DNA of 12,939 bases from Waddliaceae bacterium (GTDB lineage Bacteria > Chlamydiota > Chlamydiia > Chlamydiales > SLFE01), in NCBI GenBank assembly GCA_007124415.1, contig SLFE01000171.1:1-12939 (forward strand), given 5' to 3'. This document shows positions 1 through 5,534 of the stretch, one piece after another. Made by a program: the position numbers and the translations under genes. The notes below the pieces were generated by a model, which was not told where the DNA came from, ran no database searches, and saw nothing but the letters and a program-made list of their open reading frames with translations. Every line of letters starts with the position of its first letter. Positions within the stretch are counted from its first letter, which is position 1.

Positions 1-731
1 ATAGTCTCTTTTTCTTTCCAATAATGAATGAAATAATCTTTAGCGGCAATGATCGTCCCTTTATGAGAGCATGCGATGCTTATGGCTAATTGCTCGGCTG
101 TAAAGAATTTGATGTTATTCGCATTGATCTCATCGAGAATCCTAAGCGATAAATCAATGCAGTCAAAATCGGCTTTATCGACGGCGAACACGCCGGAATT
201 CCACATGATTTGAGTTTTTGGGACATAAATGCCCTGCCATGTGCGATCGGCGACAGCGCGGCACATATATCCTTGCTTCCGCGAGAGGTCGAAATTGAGC
301 AAGCTTGCCAATCGATGGCGCCATCGATGATAGTTGATTTTTTCGGCAAGCGTGAATTCCGCAGTATGCATGCCGAAAGTTTCCGGCTTGACAGCTTCTA
401 TAAAAGGATCCAGCGGTTTCAGAAGAATGACATCGGTGTCTAAAAAGATAAATTTTTCATCGATTTTTTCCGCCGCTAGAATAAGCGCCGATAATTTAAT
501 GCGAAACGAATTGCCGTGGGGCCCGCGCCATTCAGTCATTTGATTTTTATTCAGCTCGATAAGATTAATATGATTGTTTAGGTGGGCGAAACGTTCGGGA
601 TAGTCGGTCATGACGTGGACCGTAAAGGGAGGAGCGGCAAAGGCAAGCAAACTGCAAATGGCATAGGTGGCCTGAGTGTAATAGGATTGGTCTTTTCCGA
701 AACATACGAATACAAAATTGGTTTGCGCCAT
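1..731 (-). CDS. GT-A fold glycosyltransferase, C-terminus cut off by window edge
   Basis: An open frame runs without a stop from an ATG at 731 to the left edge, giving 243 residues. The start is preceded by AGAGG six bases upstream. The N-terminus reads NFVFVCFGKDQSYYTQATYA, like the first strand and helix of nucleotide-sugar transferases that move along a carbohydrate chain. Residues 94-106 (FIFLDTDVILLKP) hold a DxD motif, D98-T99-D100, which in GT-A enzymes binds the divalent metal and the sugar nucleotide. A later MWNSGVFAVDKADF segment resembles the NSGV acceptor-side motif of GT8-like enzymes. No signal peptide or membrane segment is visible, so a cytoplasmic or membrane-peripheral enzyme, or an injected effector, are both possible. 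The sugar donor and acceptor cannot be told from sequence. The fold is fairly secure, the family assignment is not. Confidence 0.8.
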   Translation of the reverse strand, partial: MAQTNFVFVCFGKDQSYYTQATYAICSLLAFAAPPFTVHVMTDYPERFAHLNNHINLIELNKNQMTEWRGPHGNSFRIKLSALILAAEKIDEKFIFLDTDVILLKPLDPFIEAVKPETFGMHTAEFTLAEKINYHRWRHRLASLLNFDLSRKQGYMCRAVADRTWQGIYVPKTQIMWNSGVFAVDKADFDCIDLSLRILDEINANNIKFFTAEQLAISIACSHKGTIIAAKDYFIHYWKEKET

Positions 732-774
732 CTCTTGCCTCTTTTTCGGAAAATTGTAGCAAAAGGGTAATTAT

Positions 775-803
775 TTGACATTATTTCATTCTGCCTGTAA
801 GTT
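775..803 (+). promoter_or_regulatory. Candidate promoter for the 98-residue protein gene
   Basis: A perfect -35 hexamer TTGACA lies at 775-780. Exactly 17 bases later comes TAAGTT (798-803), a weak -10 with three of six consensus bases. The site is in the gap between the divergent glycosyltransferase gene and the small plus-strand gene, about 20 bases before the latter's Shine-Dalgarno. The -35 box and spacing are seen directly. Promoter activity is inferred. Confidence 0.4.
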
Positions 804-820
804 CTTTGAAAAGTTTTTTA

Positions 821-826
821 AGGAGG
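821..826 (+). promoter_or_regulatory. Ribosome binding site that decides the start
   Basis: AGGAGG at 821-826 is a full Shine-Dalgarno sequence. It is seven bases before the ATG at 834 but only one base before the in-frame GTG at 828, so the ATG is the real start. Confidence 0.85.
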
Positions 827-833
827 TGTGAAG

Positions 834-1130
834 ATGGATCCCGGTGACATTTATATGAATGCGTTTGACAAAGCGCTTCTCAAGGCCGATGCTTACGCCA
901 AATCAAAAGGGTATGACGGCATAACTGTAATCACCGAAGGCAGCAGGGATGCGGCGGCAAAAAGAATCATTTTTTTGTGGTATAGGAGCAAATTTAAAGA
1001 AATCGGCGCGACTTATCCCTACTCGGGAAGTTTTATTCAGCTCGCCGATGAATCGGTCACTAAAATAAATATTGAAGTCATTTACAAAAGAATGCTTGAG
1101 GAGCTGCAGTGCTTTATCGATCATTCATGA
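834..1130 (+). CDS. Hypothetical 98-residue soluble protein
   Basis: I do not recognise this protein. It starts at the ATG at 834 (MDPGDIYMNAF), placed by a perfect AGGAGG site, and ends at TGA 1128-1130. It is mixed alpha/beta in character, with many lysines and aspartates in the first half (KALLKADAYAKSKGYDG), a central KRIIFLWYRSKF segment that could be a buried strand, and a helical C-terminus (IYKRMLEELQCFIDHS). There is no signal peptide or clear membrane helix, so it is probably cytoplasmic. The last ten bases overlap the end of proC, which is read in the opposite direction. A candidate TTGACA promoter lies upstream. The strong ribosome site makes this a real gene rather than a shadow. 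It may be lineage-specific. Confidence 0.75.
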   Translation: MDPGDIYMNAFDKALLKADAYAKSKGYDGITVITEGSRDAAAKRIIFLWYRSKFKEIGATYPYSGSFIQLADESVTKINIEVIYKRMLEELQCFIDHS

Positions 1131-1900
1131 TCAAGCGCCCTTTCGTAGGAAGCGAGAATCGTATTGATCACGCCAGAGCGGACCGATGAGTCTTCAAGTT
1201 CCAGTATGCCGGCGATAGTCGTGCCTCCGGGAGAGGTGACCTGCCACTTGAGCTCGCTTGGGCTTTTTTCCGACTCTTTCATGTGCGTCAGAGCCCCTTC
1301 CCACATTTGCAGGGCGAGCTGCTTGGAAAGAGAGGCGTCGAGTCCCATGGCGACTCCGGCGTCGATCATCGACTCAATGATCACAAAGGCAAAAGCGGGA
1401 CCGCATCCCGCGAGGGCAGTGAGTCCGGGAATCTTCTCTTCGTCGATCCAGTGGATGAAGCCGAGGGGGGATAGGGCATTGTGAATTTTTTCGCGGGCAG
1501 CTTCGGGTATGTTGTCGCTTTTCGCAAGACCGACGACCCCTTTTCCGAAAGCGCAGGCGATATTGGGCATAGCGCGGGCGGCGAGAACCTGGCCGAATAG
1601 CTTTTCAAGACCGGCAGTGGTGAGGCCTCCGACAACGCTGACAACAATTTGATCTTCTGTCAGATGCTTGTTCATTTGAGCGGCGGCATTCTCAATATCT
1701 TTGGGTTTGACGGCCGCGATGACGAAGTCGGCATCCTTTAAAGCTTTTTCCAGACTTTCAAAATTTTGGGCGTCGATGAGCTCTGCTAGTTTTCCGGCCT
1801 TTTCCGAATCGTGGTCGTACAGGGCCACATTATGCTTTTCCGCAAGTTTCTTAGCTATGCTGCCGCCCATGGCGCCGCAGCCGATGACGCAAAATTTCAT
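1121..1900 (-). CDS. proC: Pyrroline-5-carboxylate reductase
   Basis: This 259-residue enzyme catalyses the last step of proline synthesis, the NAD(P)H-dependent reduction of 1-pyrroline-5-carboxylate to proline in the cytoplasm. The N-terminus MKFCVIGCGAMGGSIAKKL carries the Rossmann GxGxxG loop (G7-C8-G9-A10-M11-G12). The C-terminal dimer domain has the family signatures ALAGCGPAFAF and TSPGGTTIAGILELE. Length is typical of ProC (about 260-280). The start was set at the ATG at 1900 because MKFCVIG is the normal ProC beginning and GAGGA lies about nine bases upstream. The frame stays open further upstream, but that would add a 13-residue tail inside proA. Only two bases separate this start from the proA stop, so it is the last gene of a proBAC operon. 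Its stop overlaps the end of the convergent 98-residue gene. Confidence 0.96.
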   Translation of the reverse strand: MKFCVIGCGAMGGSIAKKLAEKHNVALYDHDSEKAGKLAELIDAQNFESLEKALKDADFVIAAVKPKDIENAAAQMNKHLTEDQIVVSVVGGLTTAGLEKLFGQVLAARAMPNIACAFGKGVVGLAKSDNIPEAAREKIHNALSPLGFIHWIDEEKIPGLTALAGCGPAFAFVIIESMIDAGVAMGLDASLSKQLALQMWEGALTHMKESEKSPSELKWQVTSPGGTTIAGILELEDSSVRSGVINTILASYERALDHE

Positions 1901-1902
1901 TT

Positions 1903-3153
1903 TTATTTCCTCACGTGGTAGTTGCCTTCGACCACCCATTTATAACTGGTCAGCTCTTTTAATCCCATAGGGCCGCGGGCATGGAGCTTTTGCGTGCTGA
2001 TCGCCACCTCGGCTCCCATGCCGAACTGGCTGCCGTCGGTAAAGCGGGTCGAGGCGTTGACGTAAACGGCTGCCGAGTCGACATCGCTGACGAAACGGTC
2101 GGCGCTGTCCTTGTCCGGGGTCAAAATGCCGTCGCTGTGACCGGTACTGTGTGCGGTGATGTGTTCGACGGCCTCGCCCAGATCCTCGACAACCTTGACT
2201 CCCAGGATCAAATCGAGCCACTCTGTGCTCCAGTCATCGCCACCGGCTTTTTGTCCCGCTTTTCTCTCCTTTTCACCGGCTAGATTCCATGACTTTTCGT
2301 CAAAACGAAACGAGACGCCCGCCTCTTTCAGGCGGCGAATCGCCATCGGCACAAATTCAGCAGCGACAGCTTTATGGATCAGCAAAGTGTCGAGCGAGTT
2401 GCAGACTGTAGGACGCTGGGTTTTGGCGTTGAAAACGACTTCGACAGACCGCTCAAGATCAGCTCCTTTGTCGACATAAAGGTGGCAGACGCCGATGCCG
2501 CCTGTGATGACCGGTATCGAACTGTTTTCCCTGCAGAATTGATGCAGTTTGGCCCCGCCCCGCGGTATGATCAGGTCGACATATTCGTGCAGGTGCAGAA
2601 GCTCTTTGACGAGCGACCTGTCGGGATTGTCGATAAATTGAACGGCCTCAGGAGGGAGTCCTGACCGGCTCAAAGCTTCCCCAATCAGTTTGACTAAGAC
2701 TTTATTGGTCCTGATCGTTTCCGAGCCGCCGCGGAGTATGGCGCAGTTGCCCGTCTTAATGGCAAGCGATGCCACATCGACAGTGACATTCGGGCGCGAC
2801 TCGTAAATGACTCCGAGAACCCCGATGGGAACGCGCTGTTTGGTGATCTTTAGACCGTTTTCCAGCTTTTTTTGATCATATTTTTCGCCGATGGGGTCGC
2901 CGAGCTCTGCCACCCTTTCGATGTCCGAACAAAGGCCTGAAAGCCTGCCCTGAAGCGAGAGCCTGTCGATCATCGCCTCGCTTAAACCGTTTTTTTCCCC
3001 CTCGTCGATATCTTTTTGATTTTCCGACTCGATCAGTTCCTGCTCGGCGTCGATAAGGGAGGCGAGCGCGTGGAGGGCCTCGTTTTTTTGAGCGGTGTTT
3101 GCCCTCGATAATATTTTTGCGGCCTTTTTGGCCTTCTGTCCGATTTCTTTCAC
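1903..3153 (-). CDS. proA: Glutamate-5-semialdehyde dehydrogenase (gamma-glutamyl phosphate reductase)
   Basis: ProA reduces gamma-glutamyl phosphate to glutamate-5-semialdehyde with NADPH. The product cyclises spontaneously to the substrate of ProC. The protein has 416 residues, essentially the length of E. coli ProA (417). It is an aldehyde dehydrogenase superfamily member: the cofactor region includes VPIGVLGVIYESRPNVTVD (about 108-126), and the catalytic cysteine is C251 in NAKTQRPTVCNSLDTLL. The end segment SQFGMGAEVAISTQKLHARG is the conserved ProA tail. The start codon is GTG at 3153, which overlaps the proB stop as GTGA, a sign of translational coupling; no ATG fits better. The proC start follows two bases after its TAA. 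Nothing is missing from the active site. Confidence 0.97.
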   Translation of the reverse strand: MKEIGQKAKKAAKILSRANTAQKNEALHALASLIDAEQELIESENQKDIDEGEKNGLSEAMIDRLSLQGRLSGLCSDIERVAELGDPIGEKYDQKKLENGLKITKQRVPIGVLGVIYESRPNVTVDVASLAIKTGNCAILRGGSETIRTNKVLVKLIGEALSRSGLPPEAVQFIDNPDRSLVKELLHLHEYVDLIIPRGGAKLHQFCRENSSIPVITGGIGVCHLYVDKGADLERSVEVVFNAKTQRPTVCNSLDTLLIHKAVAAEFVPMAIRRLKEAGVSFRFDEKSWNLAGEKERKAGQKAGGDDWSTEWLDLILGVKVVEDLGEAVEHITAHSTGHSDGILTPDKDSADRFVSDVDSAAVYVNASTRFTDGSQFGMGAEVAISTQKLHARGPMGLKELTSYKWVVEGNYHVRK

Positions 3154-4250
3154 AATATCACCATGTTATCCCGGTGTATGACTTCCGGTCCAAACGTATA
3201 GCCTAAAACTTCTTCGATTTTTTCGGAGTGGGTTTTTTTGATTTTTTCTATTTCGGCGCTGGAGTAATTGGAAATGCCGACTCCGAGCACTTTGCCGTTT
3301 TTAGAGATTTGTATCAGCGCGCCCCGATCGAATTTTCCGCCTGTTGCGGTGATGCCGATCGGCAGGAGGCTGGCGCCGCCCGTTTTGAGTTTTTGCGCGG
3401 CCCCGGGATCGACGACCACTTTGCCTTTAGACTTTTCCGATAGAAGCCACCTCTTGCGGCTTTCCCGTGTCGATTCTGTCGCGGCGAATCTGGTGCCGGC
3501 CATTTCTCCTTTGGCAAGCTTGAGCAAAACATCAGGCACGCTCATCGAAGTGATCTCCGTCGGCGTTCCGCTGTGGGAGGCGAGCTGGGCGGCCTCGATT
3601 TTGGTGGCCATACCCCCTGTTCCCAGCTTGGTCGAGGTGTCTTTGGCCGCTTCGACCACTTCATCGTTAATGGTCTTGACGATCGAGATCAGCTTCGCGT
3701 CGGGGTTTGTCCTCGGATCTTTGTCGTAGAGCCCTTTTTGATCGGTCAGGATTACGAAGAGGTCGGCGGCGATCATGTTGGCGATGAAGGCTCCTAGATT
3801 ATCGTTGTCGCCGACAAGGCTTTTTTTGTTGGCGACCGGGTCGTTTTCGTTGCAGATGGGAAGAATGCGATGGTCGAGCATGGCGTGGAGGGTGTCGCGG
3901 ATGTTGAGGTAGGGCTCCCTGTTGGAAAAATCGCTCCTGGTGAGCAGGATCTGCCCGACGTGGATATCGTAGAGGCCGAAAAGCTCTGTCCAAATTTCCA
4001 TCAGCCTGACCTGGCCGACCGAGCAAAGCATCTGTTTGGAGGGAACGGATTTGTCCTGTTTGTACTCGGGGATCACTTCCCGTCCCGCAGACAAGGCCCC
4101 GGAAGTGACCAGGACGATTTCGACCCCGCGGCCATGAAGCTCAGACACTTGGCGTGCAACTTCGAGCATGGCGGGGCGAGACAAATTCAACGTCCCTTTG
4201 GTCAAGGTGCTTGTCCCCAACTTGATGACGATTTTTTTTAGACCTGACAT
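3150..4250 (-). CDS. proB: Glutamate 5-kinase with PUA domain
   Basis: ProB phosphorylates the gamma-carboxyl of glutamate with ATP, the committed step of proline synthesis. The 366-residue protein has the two-domain form of E. coli ProB (367). The amino acid kinase domain spans about 1-255, with KKIVIKLGTSTL at the N-terminus (K10), the VLVTSGALSAG loop, ICNENDPVANK and VGDNDNLGA glutamate-site loops, LTDQKGLYDKDP, and the nucleotide-side GTGGMATKIEAA. The PUA domain follows at about 275-355 (VVVDPGAAQKL, SLLPIGI, HRDNM). In known ProB enzymes proline inhibits through the kinase domain; all residues needed for catalysis appear present here. It is the first gene of the operon and diverges from csaA across 52 bases. 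The upstream GGGA is a weak ribosome site. Confidence 0.97.
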   Translation of the reverse strand: MSGLKKIVIKLGTSTLTKGTLNLSRPAMLEVARQVSELHGRGVEIVLVTSGALSAGREVIPEYKQDKSVPSKQMLCSVGQVRLMEIWTELFGLYDIHVGQILLTRSDFSNREPYLNIRDTLHAMLDHRILPICNENDPVANKKSLVGDNDNLGAFIANMIAADLFVILTDQKGLYDKDPRTNPDAKLISIVKTINDEVVEAAKDTSTKLGTGGMATKIEAAQLASHSGTPTEITSMSVPDVLLKLAKGEMAGTRFAATESTRESRKRWLLSEKSKGKVVVDPGAAQKLKTGGASLLPIGITATGGKFDRGALIQISKNGKVLGVGISNYSSAEIEKIKKTHSEKIEEVLGYTFGPEVIHRDNMVIL

Positions 4251-4302
4251 TTTTTTCCCGGTTGACTTATCATCACATTACCAAAACAGAGGAGTTTGCG
4301 CC

Positions 4303-4635
4303 ATGATTACCTATGACGATTTTACAAAAGTCGACATTCGGGTCGGAACAATCGTTGAGGCTGAGGAGTTTCCCGAGGCCAGAAGACCCGCTTACAAGCT
4401 GAAAGTTGATTTCGGAAGCGAGTTGGGGCTTAAAAAATCTTCGGCCCAGATCACCGAGCATTATGAACCCGGCAATCTGGTAGGCAAGCAAGTGATTGCC
4501 GTTGTGAACTTTCCTCCGAAACAGATCGGTCCCGCCCTCTCCGAGGTTTTGGTTTTGGGGCTAAGCGACGGAAACGGTGATATCGTTCTTCTGAGACCGG
4601 ATCAAAAAGTTCCTAACGGTCATAAAATGCATTAA
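4303..4635 (+). CDS. csaA: CsaA-type tRNA-binding-domain protein
   Basis: This is a 110-residue single-domain protein of the CsaA/YgjH group, an OB-fold related to the tRNA-binding tails of methionyl- and phenylalanyl-tRNA synthetases. CsaA in Bacillus has been described as an export-related chaperone, and the fold also binds tRNA, so the cellular role here is uncertain. Family signatures are visible along the whole length: FTKVDIRVGTIVEAEEFPEA (7-26), GLKKSSAQITEHY, LVGKQVIAVVNFPPKQIGP, and VLVLGLSDGNGDIVLL. The start ATG at 4303 has AGAGGAG (4288-4294) eight bases upstream. The frame is open further upstream, but that part lies antisense inside proB and lacks homology. It is divergent from proB and has no obvious operon partner. 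A 12-base tandem duplication begins at its stop codon. Confidence 0.93.
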   Translation: MITYDDFTKVDIRVGTIVEAEEFPEARRPAYKLKVDFGSELGLKKSSAQITEHYEPGNLVGKQVIAVVNFPPKQIGPALSEVLVLGLSDGNGDIVLLRPDQKVPNGHKMH

Positions 4636-4658
4636 GTTTGGGGCCGAGTTTGGGGCCG
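4635..4658. repeat. Perfect 12-base tandem duplication (two copies)
   Basis: The unit AGTTTGGGGCCG occurs twice back to back (4635-4646 and 4647-4658), starting on the last base of the csaA stop codon. It is followed by GGGCCC. Nothing shows a function. It may be a slippage duplication, or a GC-rich hairpin may form from GGGCC at 4641-4645 and GGCCC at 4659-4663. Confidence 0.9.
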
Positions 4659-4885
4659 GGCCCTGCATTCTGCATAACTTTTTGCAAGTCAAAGATTGTT
4701 AGTTATTTACAATTTTAAATAGGGAGGCCTGAAACAGGAAAATGTATGGTGCATTGTGTAAAAAGTTCTTTAATTATCTGTCACAATCTTCATCGTCGTG
4801 CAAGCGACGTTCGACCTCGAAAACATAACTTAAGTTTCCTTTGGTCTCAACGTCATCAAAAGTAAGGCGAATCTAAAGAAAGTTA
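4659..4885. other. Intergenic region without a clear gene
   Basis: This spacer, nearly 300 bases with the flanking repeat and hairpin, separates csaA from the end of the PfpI gene. Visible items are an 11-base copy of the later hairpin arm (TTTTTGCAAGT at 4679-4689, again at 4916-4926), a small perfect hairpin CGTCG-TGCAAG-CGACG (4794-4809), and the palindrome AACTTAAGTT (4827-4836). A 28-codon frame, ATG 4742 to TAA 4828, begins MYGALCKKFFNYL and ends in a basic serine-rich stretch. It has only a poorly spaced AGGGAGG 14 bases upstream, so I do not call it a gene. No tRNA-like or riboswitch-like fold was seen. Confidence 0.5.
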
Positions 4886-4931
4886 GAGCCACTTGCAAAA
4901 TTCCAGCGAAAGCGATTTTTGCAAGTGGCTC
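4886..4931 (-). terminator. Long perfect hairpin after the PfpI gene, possible terminator
   Basis: GAGCCACTTGCAAAA (4886-4900) and TTTTGCAAGTGGCTC (4917-4931) are exact reverse complements, giving a 15-bp stem with a 16-base loop. On the minus strand the hairpin begins one base after the TAA stop at 4933-4935, where a terminator is expected. The sequence after it reads TAACTTTCTTTAG, which is T-rich but not a clean T-run, so intrinsic termination is plausible rather than certain. The A/T part of the stem sits next to the loop and the GC part at the base. An alternative is a dispersed palindromic repeat or a very small MITE. Confidence 0.55.
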
Positions 4932-4932
4932 G

Positions 4933-5457
4933 TTAGGCTAAAATTTTCAGGATGCTCCGGCAGAATACCGGCAGGTCTTTGGGCATGCGGCTTGAGACCA
5001 GATTCTTGTCGACGACTACCGGCTCGTCCGACCAGTCGGCCCCGGCGTTGATGACATCGTCTTTGATGGCGTGATAGGAGGTGCATTTGCGCCCTTTCAA
5101 AATGCCCGCGGAGGCCGGAACCCATCCTGCATGGCAGATAAAGGCGACAAGCTTTCCCTGTTCGTCGAACTTGCGCGTCAGCTCAAGGGCCTTGGGCATG
5201 GTCCTGAGTTTGTCAGGGGCGTACCCTCCCGGTATGACGAGGCCGTCGAAGTCGTCCGCCGACATATTCTGGATCGCCACATCGGACTTGCAGGGATAGC
5301 CGTTCTTGCCCTCATAGGTTGTATCGGACTCGGGGCCTGCGACATGAACCTTGTAACCTTCTTCGATCAAACGGATGCGCGGATAGTGAAGCTCGAGCTC
5401 CTCGTAGAAGTTGTGGACAAAAATTAAGATTTTCTTTTCACCGCTCATAAGATTCAT
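4933..5457 (-). CDS. PfpI/DJ-1 family protein (class I glutamine amidotransferase-like)
   Basis: The 174-residue protein matches the PfpI branch of the DJ-1/PfpI superfamily over its full length. Members have been described as intracellular cysteine peptidases or as protein deglycases/glyoxalases protecting against methylglyoxal, and the assignment between these roles is debated. C108-H109 (AFICHAGW) form the nucleophile elbow, and E19 in EELELHYP aligns with PfpI E12. The segments FDGLVIPGGYAPDKLR and ILKGRKCTSYHAIKDDVINA are also family signatures. The residue after CH is alanine instead of the commoner glycine. Two in-frame starts are possible, ATG 5457 and ATG 5448 (MSGEKKIL, closer to the usual family start). 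Neither has a good ribosome site. No signal peptide, so cytoplasmic. It diverges from the large plus-strand gene. Confidence 0.9.
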   Translation of the reverse strand: MNLMSGEKKILIFVHNFYEELELHYPRIRLIEEGYKVHVAGPESDTTYEGKNGYPCKSDVAIQNMSADDFDGLVIPGGYAPDKLRTMPKALELTRKFDEQGKLVAFICHAGWVPASAGILKGRKCTSYHAIKDDVINAGADWSDEPVVVDKNLVSSRMPKDLPVFCRSILKILA

Positions 5458-5534
5458 AGTGGCATAACCAAGAATTTATTTACAAAAAAAACGTTTCAAG
5501 CGAGGATGGTTGATCAAAAAAGACGGAGGAGCTC

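Noticed and set aside
565..762. Minus-strand frame of 65 codons
   Set aside because: It is a different reading frame of the glycosyltransferase gene, which is open over 731 bases and carries a DxD motif.
903..1124. Minus-strand frame of 73 codons
   Set aside because: Antisense to the 98-residue gene, which has a perfect ribosome site. No such site precedes this one.
1121..1131. Inverted repeat GATCAT-TC-ATGATC around 1119-1132 as a shared terminator
   Set aside because: Six-base arms with a two-base loop and no T-run cannot form a usable terminator hairpin, and the bases are constrained by two overlapping stop regions.
5479..5507. TTTACA followed after 17 bases by GAGGAT as a promoter for the large gene
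   Set aside because: The second box shares only three bases with the -10 consensus, and no better pair was seen in the gap.
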